Positions 8,643-20,263 are shown, counted from the stretch's first letter. The stretch: DNA of 64,000 nt from Nannocystis exedens (GCF_002343915.1 NZ_NETK01000001.1:8446001-8510000), one strand, 5' to 3'. Numbers and translations are program-made. The notes: a model not told the origin generated them from the letters alone.

Positions 8643-9650
8643 ATGGTCCGGTTCGATCGGTGCGCTGCTCCCGTGCTGCTCCTCCTCGCCGCCGCTCTGG
8701 TCGGCGCCTCGCCGGCGTCCGCCGGCAAGGGCAAAAAGCCCGGCGCCGACATCCCGAAGGACGGCGGCGCGCTCGAACCGGGCGTCACGCCGACGACGCC
8801 GACACCGACACCGCCCCCGCCGACACCCGCGGGCAAGGGCAAAAGGCCCGGCGTCCACCCCCCGAAAGACGGCGGCGCGCCGGGACCGGGCGTCACGCCG
8901 ACGACGCCCACGCCGGGGCCCGGGACCTTCCAGCCTCCCGTCGACATCCCGAAGGACGGCGGCGTGCTGGACCCGGGCCCCAAACCGCCGACGCCGACGC
9001 CGCCGTCCGAGCCGAAGGGCTGGCCGCACTCGATCCTCACCGGCACCGCGACGAACTGCGCGCGCAACCCCCTGCCGCACGAGGTCCTCGTCTATCGCGA
9101 CAGCAACTTCGCCGGCAGTTGCGCCGCGCTGACGCCGGGCTTCTACCCGTACGCGGCCAACTTCCTGGTCGGCAACGACGCCATCAGCGCGATCAAGGTC
9201 GGCAGCGCGGTCCGGGCCCGGATCTTCAAGGACCCGGTGTTCGCCGGCGACTGGAACGCCTACGCGCCCGGGACGATGGCGGCGGGGCTCGGCGGCTTCA
9301 ACGACAGGATCTCGTCGATCCGCGTCGAGCCGGCCAGCCGCTCGCAGCTGTGCGACGACCTCCGCGAGGGGGAGATCGCGCTGTTCGAGAACAGTTACCT
9401 CCGCGGCGACTGCGTGGTGCTGCCCGGCGACGAGTCGTACGCGAACGCGGAGAGCATGGGGATCGAGAACGACAGCATCTCGTCGATGCGCAACAACAGC
9501 GCGCGCCGGCTGGTCGCGTTCTGGCACCCCTCGTTCTCGCAGGGGGGCATCGAGCTGCCGCCGCACTCGGAGCTCGACTCGCTCCCGAAAGGCGGCTTTT
9601 TGTCCGAGGGCCTCGACGACGACATCTCGAGCATCCAGATGGCCCCGTAG
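8643..9650 (+). CDS. Secreted beta/gamma-crystallin-fold protein with Pro/Thr-rich N-terminal repeats
   Basis: A 335-residue secreted protein. An AGGAG ribosome-binding site lies 8 bases before the ATG at 8643, and residues 1-27 form a signal peptide (LLLLAAALVGASPASA). Residues ~28-125 are low-complexity repeats of KDGG..PGVTPTTPTP type. The rest holds four Greek-key motifs in two pairs. Each ends in the calcium-binding signature N/D-N/D-x-x-S-S/A: NDAISAI, NDRISSI, NDSISSM and DDDISSI, preceded by Y/F-rich strands (VLVYRDSNFAGS, ALFENSYLRGD). Beta/gamma-crystallin domains of this kind bind Ca2+; in myxobacteria the best known is protein S, a spore-coat protein. A cell-surface or spore-coat role is inferred, not shown. 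Confidence 0.85.
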   Translation: MVRFDRCAAPVLLLLAAALVGASPASAGKGKKPGADIPKDGGALEPGVTPTTPTPTPPPPTPAGKGKRPGVHPPKDGGAPGPGVTPTTPTPGPGTFQPPVDIPKDGGVLDPGPKPPTPTPPSEPKGWPHSILTGTATNCARNPLPHEVLVYRDSNFAGSCAALTPGFYPYAANFLVGNDAISAIKVGSAVRARIFKDPVFAGDWNAYAPGTMAAGLGGFNDRISSIRVEPASRSQLCDDLREGEIALFENSYLRGDCVVLPGDESYANAESMGIENDSISSMRNNSARRLVAFWHPSFSQGGIELPPHSELDSLPKGGFLSEGLDDDISSIQMAP

Positions 9651-9722
9651 TCGCCGCATCACCCGCATCATCGCAGCCACGGCGCAGGTCGTCCGGGCTC
9701 GCGTCGGCGGGCGGTCTTCGCC

Positions 9723-9728
9723 TATGCT
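9723..9728 (+). promoter_or_regulatory. -10 box of a probable leaderless promoter
   Basis: TATGCT lies 7 bases before the ATG at 9736, the distance expected if transcription starts at the start codon. No clear -35 element is visible. Confidence 0.45.
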
Positions 9729-9735
9729 GAGCGCG

Positions 9736-11433
9736 ATGCCTCGCCGACGCGCGACCTCGCGGCTCGCCGCCCTCGTCGCCGGGCTCGCGCTGGGCATGTC
9801 CTTCGGGTCAGGTTGCCACGGCGACCGGCCGGCGCGGCACGACATCCCCGCGGACGGTCCGCTCGACCCCGCACTGGAGGGCGTCGACGACGTCGTGGTC
9901 CGCGTGATGAGCCAGCTGTGCATCGGCGCCGGGGTGCTGGCGATCGCGCGCGACGGCGAGGTCGTGGCCGCGCGCGGCTACGGCTTCCGCGACGGCCCGC
10001 CCAGCCGCGAGTGCGCCTCCCGGCGCGACCGCTTCGCCGGCGGCGCGACCACCCTGCCGGACACGCCGATGCGGATCGGCAGCGTCGGCAAGAACATCGG
10101 CGCGATCCTCGTGCGCCGCGTCCTGCGCGACGCCCTCGCGGCCGAAGGCCTGCCCGCCGACGACGCCGCGATCGAGGCGCTGCCGCTGGTCGGCGGGCCG
10201 CTGCGCCTGCTGCCGCCGCGGATCGAGGAGACGCTGCTCGGTCCGCGCGCGCCCGCGTTCGCCACCGGCGGTGACTGTGACGCGCGCGCCGATCCGCGCT
10301 GGCGCGAGGTCACGATCGGCCACCTGCTGTCGCACCGCGCCGGCCTGCCCGGCGCCGGCCCGGACCTGCTCGCCGGCGACCGCCTGCAGGCGCTGCGCGA
10401 GCTGTGGACCCGCGAGGCGCTGGCCGCCGAGCAGGCCGCGCTCATGCCCCCGCGGCGGGCGATCCGCCAGGGCCCCGGGCGCGACGGCTACTTCGTCGCG
10501 CCGCCGGAGCTGGCCGAGGGCGTGCTGGCGCTCGGCTCGACCTGCCTGCGCTCGGACCCCGGGGCGCGCGCGAGCTACTCGAACCTCGGCTTCGACGTCC
10601 TCTCGCTGGTCGCCGCCACCGTCGGCGGTCGCCTCGAGGTCGCCCGCGGCGGCGACCTCGAGTCGCACGACGGCTCGCTGCTCGACGCGTTCTTGCGCGA
10701 CGAGCTCGGCCTGGCGGCGGGCCGCGCCTCGCGGCACGGCATCAGCCTCAGTCACCCGTACCTCGAGGCGCGCGATCCGGCGGAGCCGCGCTATCGCATG
10801 TGGACGCCGGGGCGGCGCACGTACTACCCCGAATACGACGATCCCAAGCGGCCCTATTGCATCCTGCAGGGCGACGGCCGGTGCACGTTCGACGAATGGC
10901 GCGAGCGTGGCCGGCCCGTCAACTACGCGTGGGAGCGGGAGCGGCTGCCGCTGTCGTATGAATGGATCGGCGCGCCGGTGTCGACCGGCCTGCTCGCCGC
11001 CGAGGCCCCGGTGCTGCTCGAGATCGTGGGGCGTTACTGGCTCGGCCGGGTGATGCCCGGCGGCCACGACGACGGCGCCCCGTTCTACGGCCGCTCGCGG
11101 GCCCTGCACCAAAGTCCCGTCAATCGCCAGCACGGGGGCAACCTCGCCGGCGCGACCGCGTGGGCCGGCCAGTTCGTCGGCGCGCCGGTCGATTACGCGG
11201 TCGTCCCGCTGGCGGCGGGCAGCGGGCGCTACGACTTCGCGGTCGCGACCGAGTCCGCGCGCTGCACGGCGATCCCCGCCGGGGTCGACGTCGTGGTCGC
11301 CTTCAATCAATCGTACAGCCAGGACTGTCACCTGGACGGCGAGGTGTGCGGCGCGGCCTACGACCTGTGGCGCTCGCTGCTCGTCGAGGCGCTGTGCGAG
11401 GTCGACTGGGACCGCGTCGGCGGCGAGTCGTGA
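9736..11433 (+). CDS. Beta-lactamase-family serine hydrolase, putative lipoprotein
   Basis: A 565-residue protein of the serine beta-lactamase/penicillin-binding-protein superfamily. It starts with a lipoprotein-like signal (LAALVAGLALGMSFGSGC). The catalytic motifs are visible: SVGK (SxxK) in RIGSVGKNIGA, YSN in ASYSNLGFD, and HGG late in the chain (NRQHGGNLAG). The fold usually includes esterases, D-aminopeptidases and carboxypeptidases; substrate cannot be assigned. It is longer than the usual 350-450 residues because of insertions between the motifs, including a Tyr/Pro-rich segment near RRTYYPEYDD. The ATG at 9736 fits the upstream -10 box; an ATG at 9724 is in frame and adds four residues. 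Confidence 0.82.
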   Translation: MPRRRATSRLAALVAGLALGMSFGSGCHGDRPARHDIPADGPLDPALEGVDDVVVRVMSQLCIGAGVLAIARDGEVVAARGYGFRDGPPSRECASRRDRFAGGATTLPDTPMRIGSVGKNIGAILVRRVLRDALAAEGLPADDAAIEALPLVGGPLRLLPPRIEETLLGPRAPAFATGGDCDARADPRWREVTIGHLLSHRAGLPGAGPDLLAGDRLQALRELWTREALAAEQAALMPPRRAIRQGPGRDGYFVAPPELAEGVLALGSTCLRSDPGARASYSNLGFDVLSLVAATVGGRLEVARGGDLESHDGSLLDAFLRDELGLAAGRASRHGISLSHPYLEARDPAEPRYRMWTPGRRTYYPEYDDPKRPYCILQGDGRCTFDEWRERGRPVNYAWERERLPLSYEWIGAPVSTGLLAAEAPVLLEIVGRYWLGRVMPGGHDDGAPFYGRSRALHQSPVNRQHGGNLAGATAWAGQFVGAPVDYAVVPLAAGSGRYDFAVATESARCTAIPAGVDVVVAFNQSYSQDCHLDGEVCGAAYDLWRSLLVEALCEVDWDRVGGES

Positions 11434-11478
11434 ACCGGGGGGTTCCGTGCGATGGAGGACGCGAGCGGCGCCGGCCCG

Positions 11479-12018
11479 TCAACGACGCGTGCGCGCGGCG
11501 GCGATCTGCCAGCGCACGACCGCGTAGACGAAGCCCGCGAGGAGGGCCGTCGCGTCGAGCCCGAGCTGGAGGAGCGACAGCTCGGTGGTCTCCTGCAGCC
11601 ACGTCGACAGCGGCTCCGCGCCGAGCGAGCCGACCGCCTGGGCGATCCGGGCCGAGAGCCGGACGCTCGCCGCGTGGGCCCCGAGGGCCGCGGCGACCAG
11701 CAGCGCGAGCGCGATCCACCCGAGCAAGGACATGCGCCGCGGAGCGGCCCGGGGTTCGTGCGACGCGAGGCGCAGGACCAGCAGCAGCACGACGAGTCGG
11801 ACCACGGCCTCGCCCCCGATCAGCGCTGCCCGGGTCGCGTACGAGGGGAGGGCGCCGCCGGGCACGTCGAGGAGCGCGTACTGGAGACCGGCGCCCAGCG
11901 TCGTGACGACCGGCCAGAACATCAGGGCGCCGAGCACGAGCGCCGCGGCCCTCGCGGCGAGGACGCGGCGCTCGTCGTCCGCGACGGAGGCGGCCGGCTC
12001 GTGAGTGGGGGCGAGCAT
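11479..12018 (-). CDS. Integral membrane protein of unknown function
   Basis: A 179-residue protein with four hydrophobic segments: LAARAAALVLGALMFWPVV, an amphipathic region, VVRLVVLLLVLRL, LLGWIALALLVAAALGA, and a C-terminal LLQLGLDATALLAGFVYAVV before a basic tail. The ATG at 12018 (MLAPTHEPAASV) is preferred because a CAGGGT box sits 6 bases upstream and the longer frame to 12141 is Arg/Ala-rich non-coding type. It is convergent with the serine hydrolase, 45 bases apart. No family recognised; the gene itself is likely real given the clean hydrophobic pattern. Confidence 0.65.
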   Translation of the reverse strand: MLAPTHEPAASVADDERRVLAARAAALVLGALMFWPVVTTLGAGLQYALLDVPGGALPSYATRAALIGGEAVVRLVVLLLVLRLASHEPRAAPRRMSLLGWIALALLVAAALGAHAASVRLSARIAQAVGSLGAEPLSTWLQETTELSLLQLGLDATALLAGFVYAVVRWQIAAARTRR

Positions 12019-12314
12019 GCGGACACCCTGGCCCAGCGCTCCGGCGCTGTCCAGACTCGAGGCACGCCTCGCAGCGGCCGGTGAGGCTCGGTGGATGGCT
12101 CGCCGAGGAGCCGGTCGCATCGCCACGATCGCCTCGATCACCTCGGGGGTCAGCGCGGGCTCCTCGAGCAGCGCGGGGCTCGCGTCGCACGCGACCGCGA
12201 GCGTGGATGTACAAAGGGACAGGATGAGAAGGGGACGATGATTGGAATTGATGACGACGCCTCGCGCTGCGCGTGACCGACGACGTCACGGCCGCCGCCC
12301 GCGATCATCAGCAA

Positions 12315-12340
12315 GCGACATGCCAGGCGCCGGGGCATGC
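12315..12340. repeat. Dispersed ACATGYCC/GGRSCATG hairpin element
   Basis: GCGACATGCC and GGGGCATGC face each other across AGGCGCC, so CATGCC/GGCATG can pair. It belongs to the same intergenic family as the elements at 8328 and 22421. Confidence 0.45.
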
Positions 12341-12488
12341 TTCTCGGCGCGGCGGCGGCGTAGACCCCATGGGACCTCGCGGGCGCCGAGCGCGTGACCC
12401 CATGGGTCAGCCTCGACCGGCCTCGTCGTCGGCGGGACGTCGAAGCGCGCGCGCCCGGATCCCGCGAACCGCGCGGCGTCGGACCGCC

Positions 12489-12518
12489 TTGAGCGCGAGC
12501 GGCCGGGCCGGCTACCCT
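12489..12518 (+). promoter_or_regulatory. Probable leaderless promoter of the seven-gene operon
   Basis: TTGAGC at 12489-12494 and TACCCT at 12513-12518 are spaced by 18 bases, and TACCCT ends 7 bases before the ATG at 12526. This would start the transcript at or next to the first codon. It is the only promoter-like signal before the operon. Confidence 0.5.
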
Positions 12519-12525
12519 CGCCGGG

Positions 12526-13745
<1,220 letters not shown>

Positions 13746-13746
<1 letters not shown>

Positions 13747-14699
13747 TGGAGGCGCACTGCTACGAATGGCGGGGCCGACGCGGGCCCTCGCTCGCCGGCC
13801 TCGTCGGCCGGGCGGCCGTGGCCCTCGATCGGCACGGGGTGCGCGCGGCGTTCGGCGAGGTCGCGGCCGACGGCGCGACCTGCATCGACGGCGCGCGGCT
13901 GGTGCTGCCGCCGCGGCTGCGCGGCATCCACCGCCGCGACGCACCCGGGCCGCTGCACGCCTTGCTCGCCGGGGCCTGCGACCGGCTGCCGCGCGGGCGG
14001 GTCGCCCTCGCGCTCAGCGGCGGCGTCGACTCGGCCGCGCTCGCGGCCCTGCTCGGCGCGCGCGCGACGGTCTACACATTGGCGCCCGAGCTGCCCGGCT
14101 ACAGCGAGGAGGCCGAGGCGCGCGCGGTGGCCGGGCGGCTGGGGCTCGAGCTCCGGGTCGTTCGCGCGAGCGCGGCCGATTACGTGCAGGCGCTGCCGCT
14201 GGTGATCGCGGCCTGCGAATGTCCGCTGTACAACCTGCACCCGGTCAGCCGCTGGTTGCTCGCGCGCGCCGTCGGCGACGACGGCCTCGACGTGCTCGTC
14301 ACCGGGGACGGCGCCGACGAGGTGTTTCGCGGCACGTCGGGCGCGGATTATCTGCCGATCGTCGGCGCGCTCGCCCGCGCGGCCGGGCTCGTGCCGGTCG
14401 CGCCGTTCCTCGACGAGTCGGTCGCGGCGCACGTCGCCGAGGACCCGCACAAGCAGGCGCTGCGATCGCTGGCGGTCGCGCTCGGGGTCCCCGAGTCGAT
14501 CGCCCGCCGGCCGAAGCAGCCGCGCTTCGCCCCGCCGATCGACCTGTCGCCGCTGTGGGACGGCCCGCGGGTCGCCGCGCTGGCGCAGGCCCTCGGCCGC
14601 GAGCCCGATCTCTCCGCCGATCGCGCGCGCGTCGGCTGGACGACGCTCGCGCTGCTGTCGCGGCGCTTCCCCGGGCTGATCGTGTCGTGTGCGGCATAG
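13746..14699 (+). CDS. Stand-alone asparagine-synthetase-like ATP-dependent ligase
   Basis: A 317-residue protein with only the C-terminal synthetase (ATP pyrophosphatase) half of the asparagine synthetase family. The PP-loop SGGVDS is at residues 91-96, followed by VYTLAPELPGYSEEAEARAVA and the second ATP-site motif TGDGADEVFRG. The 85 residues before the PP-loop are not a glutaminase domain and carry no Cys2, so it cannot supply ammonia from glutamine by itself. Such enzymes adenylate a carboxylate and form an amide, as in beta-lactam synthetases and lasso-peptide cyclases. It could use ammonia or an amine made in the pathway. Start fixed by the TGATG overlap with the radical SAM gene; its end overlaps the next gene by 13 bases. 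Confidence 0.85.
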
Positions 14700-16432
14700 C
14701 CGGGATCGTTCGCTTCGACGGCGGCGCGGCGGCCCAGCTCGGCCGGGCCCGGGCGATGCGCGGGCGGCTGCGTCACCGCGGTCCCGACGGTGAGGGCGAG
14801 CTGGTCGACCCGTACGCGGTGCTCCAGCACACCCGCCTCGCGCTGCTCGATCGCGAAGGCGGCGCCCAGCCGATGACGACCCCCGACGGCCGGTTCTCGA
14901 TCGTCTACAACGGCGAGGTCTACAACCACGCCGAGCTGCGCGCCGAGCTGCGGTACCCGTTCCGCACCCGCTGCGACGCGGAGACGGTGCTGGCGGCGTT
15001 CGCCGCCTGGGGGCCCGCCTGCGTGCGTCGCTTCAACGGGATGTTCGCGTTCTTCGTGTGGGACCACGCGCGCCGCCGCGGCTTTTTGGCCCGCGACCCG
15101 CTCGGGGTCAAGCCGCTCGCGTACGCGTGGGACGGCGTGGAGCTGGTGTTCGCCTCCGAGGCGCACGCGGTCGCGCACTCGCTCCGTTCGCGGGTGGGCG
15201 CGGACGTCGACGCGGTGCTCGAATACCTGATCGCGCCGTGCTTCAGCGGGGTCGCGCGCTCGATGTTCGCTGGCGTCGACTATCTACAGCCGGGGCACAC
15301 GCTCGAGGTCGCGGTCGACGGCGTGCAGATCCAGCGGTACTTCCGCTTCGAGGTCGCGCAGGGCGGCGAGGCGCCGGCGCCGGAAGCGGTGCGAGCGGCC
15401 CTGCAGCGCGCGGTCGGGCGGGCCTGCGTCGCCGAGGCGCCGATCGGCGTGTTCCTCAGCGGCGGGCTCGACTCGAGCGCGGTCGCTGCGTTCGCCGCGG
15501 CCGCGCTGCCCGATCCACCGCCGGCGTACACGATCGCGTTCGACGGCATGGACGCGTTCGACTACGCACATTCGACGATCGTCGTGTCCGACGACTCGCC
15601 GTTCGCGACGCGGGCGGCGGCGGCGAGCGGGCTGCCGCTGACGCGCGTGCAGGCGCCGCGGGCCGAGCTCGCCGCGGACCTCGAGCGGATCGCCCGCCAC
15701 AACGACGCGCTGCCGGCGTGGGAGCAGGAGGTCGCGCAGGACCGGCTCGCGCGCGCGGCGGCCGGGGCCGTCAAGGCGGTGCTCGTCGGCGACGCGGCCG
15801 ACGAGACGCACTTCGGCTATCACTTCCTCCTCGACGCCGCCGCGACGGCCAGCCCGGCGGCGATCCTGCGCCGCTTCGGCCAGGTGCCGGTGCGCCGCGA
15901 GGTGCTCGCCGACCCGCTGGCGGCGTTCACCGAGCGCTACCGGGCGTGGATGCGACCGACCGACTCGCCGGCGGCGCGGATCGCCGGGACGACGTCCTTG
16001 ATCGTCGAGCGCTGGCTGCCGCGGCTGCTCCACAACGGCGACGTGCACACGATGCGCGCGGGGCTCGAGGCGCGGGTGCCGTTCGCCGACGTCGAGCTGC
16101 TCGCGCTCGCGGCCGCGGTGCCGCCGGCGACGGGGCTCGCGGGCGGGGTCGAGAAAGCGAGGCTGCGCGCGGCGCTCCGCGGGGTGCTGCCGGAGGAGAT
16201 CCGCCTGCGCCGCAAGTCGGCGCTGCCGAAGGATCAGGGCGCGGCGGCGGTGCTGCAGCGCGAGGCGTCGCGGCTGCTCGCCGACCCGCCGGCGCTCGTG
16301 CGGATGCTGGTCGACCTGCCCGCGCTGGCGCCGCTGACGGAGCCGCGGCGGACGCTCGCCGAGTGGGAGCGGGCGGCCCTGTTTCGCGTCGTCTGTCTGG
16401 GCCACTTCGGGCATCATCACGGGCTCGCATGA
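14687..16432 (+). CDS. AsnB-type glutamine-dependent amidotransferase
   Basis: A 581-residue two-domain asparagine synthetase-type enzyme. The GTG start gives VCGIAGIVRFDGG, with the nucleophile Cys at position 2 after Met removal. The glutaminase domain follows with RGPDGEGE, YNGEVYNHAELR and DPLGVKPLAYAW, then the synthetase domain with PP-loop FLSGGLDSSAVAA, VGDAADETHFGY and RMRAGLEARVPFADVE-like core. It would hydrolyse Gln and transfer ammonia to an adenylated carboxylate. The start is set by the Cys2 requirement and lies inside the end of the preceding gene. Two ligases of this family side by side, one lacking glutaminase, suggest two separate amide-forming steps or a shared complex; the substrate may not be aspartate. 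Confidence 0.88.
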   Translation: MCGIAGIVRFDGGAAAQLGRARAMRGRLRHRGPDGEGELVDPYAVLQHTRLALLDREGGAQPMTTPDGRFSIVYNGEVYNHAELRAELRYPFRTRCDAETVLAAFAAWGPACVRRFNGMFAFFVWDHARRRGFLARDPLGVKPLAYAWDGVELVFASEAHAVAHSLRSRVGADVDAVLEYLIAPCFSGVARSMFAGVDYLQPGHTLEVAVDGVQIQRYFRFEVAQGGEAPAPEAVRAALQRAVGRACVAEAPIGVFLSGGLDSSAVAAFAAAALPDPPPAYTIAFDGMDAFDYAHSTIVVSDDSPFATRAAAASGLPLTRVQAPRAELAADLERIARHNDALPAWEQEVAQDRLARAAAGAVKAVLVGDAADETHFGYHFLLDAAATASPAAILRRFGQVPVRREVLADPLAAFTERYRAWMRPTDSPAARIAGTTSLIVERWLPRLLHNGDVHTMRAGLEARVPFADVELLALAAAVPPATGLAGGVEKARLRAALRGVLPEEIRLRRKSALPKDQGAAAVLQREASRLLADPPALVRMLVDLPALAPLTEPRRTLAEWERAALFRVVCLGHFGHHHGLA

Positions 16433-17588
16433 CCCGCGCGCTGTTCGTCGTGCTCGCCGAAAAAGGCCACGTGCACCCGTTCGTCGGGCCGGCGCAGGAG
16501 CTGGCGCGCCGCGGCCACACGGTGGCTTTTTACGCGCCGTGCGACCTCCGCGAGCCGCTCGCCCGTGCCGGCTTCGCGCCCGAGCGCGTGTTCGTCGGCG
16601 CGACCGGGGCCCCGCCGCCGGACGACAACCGCGGGGCGAGCTTCGCCGCGCTGGTCGCCGACCCCGAGCGCCTGCGCGGGTGGATCGGCGCGATGCTGGT
16701 CGACACCGTGCCCGCCGAGGTCGAGCGGCTGACGCAGGTCGTCCGCGAGCTCCGGCCCGACGTGATCGTCGCCGACCCGATGGCCTACGCGGCGCCGATC
16801 GTGGCCGCCCGCGCGGAGATCCCGTGGGCGGGGTTCTCGACCTCGCTCAACCCGGTCGTGCCGGACACGTGGGACAGCGCGCTGATCGCGACGACGTCGG
16901 CGCTGCCGCGGGCGGCCCTGTTCGCGGAGTACGGCGTGCCCGCGCCGCAATTTCGCGTCAGCGACTGCCTGTCGCCGTGGCTCAACGTCGCGTGGACGAC
17001 CGCCGCGCTGATCGGCCGCGAGGTCCCGGACGTGCTGCTCGCCGGCGCGTCGTTGCCGCTCGATGCTCGCGGCGACGAGGTCGAGGCGCTGGCGCTCGAC
17101 GACCGGCCGCTGGTGCTGATGGCGCTCGGCAGCCAGATCTGGCACCAGCCGCGGATGTTCGAGGTGGTGACCGCGGCCTCGCGCGGCCAGCCGTGGCAGC
17201 TGGTGCTGGCGATGGGCGGGCTGGCGCGCACGTTCGCCGCGCCGCCCGACGTCCGCGCGGTCGCGTACGCGCCGCAGCTCGCGCTGCTGGCCCGGGCGCG
17301 CGCGTTCGTCAGCCACGGCGGCGCCAACTCGGTGATGGAGGCGCTCGCGCACGGGGTGCCGCTGCTGGTCTCGCCGATCTGCAACGACCAGCCGCACAAC
17401 GCCCGCTTCGTCGCCGAGGCCGGGGCCGGCGTCGCGTGCGACCTCGCGCGCGCCGAGGTCGACGAGGTGAGGCGGCACCTCGCGGCGCTGTGCGGCGAAG
17501 GCGAGCACCGCCGCAGCGCGCGGCGGATCGCCGCCAGCTACCGCGCCGCGGGAGGCGCTCGCGCGGCCGCCCGGGCGGTGCTCGAACG

Positions 17589-17601
<13 letters not shown>
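16429..17601 (+). CDS. GT1-family (UGT-like) glycosyltransferase
   Basis: A 390-residue GT-B glycosyltransferase. The N-terminal domain has the acceptor-side His in EKGHVHPFVGPAQELARRGH, and the C-terminal donor domain carries the family signature SHGGANSVMEALAHGVPLLV followed by NDQPHNARFV. This is the layout of macrolide/glycoside-type UDP- or dTDP-sugar transferases that decorate small molecules. The ATG overlaps the upstream TGA (ATGA), so translation is coupled. In context it probably attaches a sugar to the amidated intermediate. Together with the PIG-L gene, an N-acetylglucosamine donor is a reasonable inference. Confidence 0.86.
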
Positions 17602-18547
<946 letters not shown>

Positions 18548-18551
<4 letters not shown>

Positions 18552-19291
18552 CCCCCGTCGAGCTGTGGGACGTCGTCGTCGACGGCGCGCCGCTGTACGC
18601 CGCGCCGCGCGACGCGACGTACGGGCGGGCGCTGGCGCGGGCGGTCGAGGCGCTGCGCGACGGCGAGGCGGCCTGCGAGTCGGCGACGCCGCTGCCGGAG
18701 GCGTGCCGGCGCGTCGACCGGGTCGTGCTCGCCGGCGGCGCCGCGGGACATGTCCGCTGGGACAGCTCGCGCGTGCCGGCCGTGTGCGCGCCGGAGCCGG
18801 AGCGGTGCGCCGAGCGGGGCGGCCTGGCGGTCCTCGCCGGCGCGCGCGGGCTCGTCGTCGACCTCGGGCAGAGCCGTCTGAAGATCCTCGCCGGCGACGG
18901 CCGGCGCTGGAGCTCCCCGCGCGACCTCGCGGCGATCCCGATCAGCACGCGGCCGGTCGACGGGGCGGGGCGCGCGGCCCTGATCGCGTTCGTCGCCGCC
19001 GGCCTGCGGGCGGCCGCGGGCGCGGGCTGCGAGCGGATCGTGATGGCGCTGCCGTGCGAGATTGCGCCGGACGGCGCGCTCGGGACGTGCTCGTACCCCT
19101 GGGGCGCGGGCGAGCCGATCGTCGAGGCGTTCCTGGCGGCCGCGGGGCTCGGCGCCGTGCCGACGCTGCTCGTCAACGACGCCGAGCTGGCGGCGATCGG
19201 CGTCGCGGAGGACGGCGTCGCCCCCGGCGTCACGCTGGTGCTGACGCTCGGCTTCGGCGTCGGCGGGGCGCTGGTGGAGAGGGCCGCGTGA
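18548..19291 (+). CDS. Short ROK-like sugar kinase
   Basis: A 247-residue protein with ROK/actin-like ATPase motifs in its C-terminal two thirds: LVVDLGQSRLKIL resembles the phosphate-1 DiGGT segment, LLVNDAELAAIG is the catalytic-Asp motif (usually ENDANAAA), and LTLGFGVGGALV is the phosphate-2 motif. The chain stops right after that motif, lacking the zinc-binding and ATP-binding C-terminal part of usual 300-residue ROK kinases. The first ~100 residues have no recognised domain. The GTGA overlap with the preceding stop sets the start at 18548; an ATG at 18488 is also in frame. It could phosphorylate a sugar for the pathway, or be a regulatory or inactive relative. Confidence 0.62.
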
Positions 19292-20139
19292 CGGTGCTGG
19301 TGGTATCGCCGCACCTCGACGACGCGGTGCTGTCGCTGCCGGCCTGGCTGGCGGCGCGCGCCCGGGTCGAGCGCGTGGTCGTGGCGACCGTGTTCAGCGA
19401 GGGCGACGCGGGCTATCCCGCGCGGCGCGCCGAGGACGTCGCGGCGCTGTCGCGGCTCGGCGCCGAGCCGCTGCACCTCGGCCTGCTCGACGCGCCCGAG
19501 CGCCGGGGGCTGCCGCGGAGCTTCCGCGCGCTCGTGCTCGGCGAGGTCGACGCGGTCGACGCCGCCGTCGTCGCGCGGGCGATCGTCGCGGCGGTGACGC
19601 GCGTCGCGCCGGAGGTGGTCCTGCTGCCGCTCGGGGTCGGCGAGCACCTCGATCACCGCGTCGTCCAGGCCGCGCACGCGAGCGTCGCGGGGCGCGTCGG
19701 GTTCTATGAGGACCGCCCGTACGCGCTCGTGCGCCACGCCGTGCGGGCCCGGCTGCGGCGGATCGGCGCGGTGATCGACGGCGAGCCGGTCGCGCCCGCG
19801 CCGGCCGAGGAGTACCTCGCGTCGGCGCGGGCGGCCGCGTTCGTGCAGGCCTACCTGCCGGCCGACGAGCGCGAGGCCTGCCTGGCTCCGCTGGCGGCGA
19901 TGCTGTCGGCGCCGACCCCGCCGGAGCTGCCGCTGCGCCGCGAGGAGCATGTGTTCGCCGCGCTCGACCTGCGCGCAGGTCCGGCGGTGCGCGCCTACGC
20001 GTCGCAGCTGGATGCGCTGTTCGGCGCGGCGGACCCGGCCGCCGCGCTGCTCGGCGACGCTCCGCACGTCGAGTCGATCTGGTGGCGCTCGGCGAGCGCG
20101 GGTTCGCCGGCCGCCCCGACGCGAGCGTCGACGGGGTAG
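19288..20139 (+). CDS. PIG-L/LmbE-family N-deacetylase
   Basis: A 283-residue protein with the zinc-site motifs of the PIG-L family: SPHLDDAVLS near the N-terminus (usual PHPDDE, with E changed to A), FSEGD, and GEHLDHRVV (HxxH-type). These enzymes remove acetyl from N-acetylglucosamine conjugates, as MshB does in mycothiol and BshB in bacillithiol synthesis. Replacement of the Glu after DD by Ala is noteworthy, although the paired Asp remains. It starts with a GTGA overlap and is the last gene of the operon, 168 bases before a perfect inverted repeat. In context it probably frees an amine on a transferred sugar, which a ligase could then acylate. Confidence 0.82.
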   Translation: MTVLVVSPHLDDAVLSLPAWLAARARVERVVVATVFSEGDAGYPARRAEDVAALSRLGAEPLHLGLLDAPERRGLPRSFRALVLGEVDAVDAAVVARAIVAAVTRVAPEVVLLPLGVGEHLDHRVVQAAHASVAGRVGFYEDRPYALVRHAVRARLRRIGAVIDGEPVAPAPAEEYLASARAAAFVQAYLPADEREACLAPLAAMLSAPTPPELPLRREEHVFAALDLRAGPAVRAYASQLDALFGAADPAAALLGDAPHVESIWWRSASAGSPAAPTRASTG

Positions 20140-20244
20140 AGGACCTCGCGACGCCGCGCGGACCCGGTGGGCCATCGGGGACGTCGCTTCACATTGCGAA
20201 TCGGACGAGCGGCCCCGCGAATGACGCGAGTCGCGTCCGGCCGA

Positions 20245-20263
20245 AATGATGACGGTCGTCATT
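20245..20263. promoter_or_regulatory. Palindromic operator-like site
   Basis: AATGATGAC-G-GTCGTCATT is a 9-1-9 palindrome with one mismatch in an AT-richer patch, between the operon end and the GTP cyclohydrolase gene. It is 131 bases before the latter's start and looks like a binding site for a dimeric regulator. Confidence 0.4.

Larger units (their letters stand above)
12019..12525. other. Intergenic region upstream of the radical-SAM operon
   Basis: No gene is supported. It contains one dispersed hairpin (12315-12340), then two CCCATGGG blocks about 36 bases apart around 12368 and 12401, and the operon promoter at 12489-12518. I looked for a short precursor-peptide gene before the radical SAM gene and found no convincing candidate. 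Confidence 0.5.
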
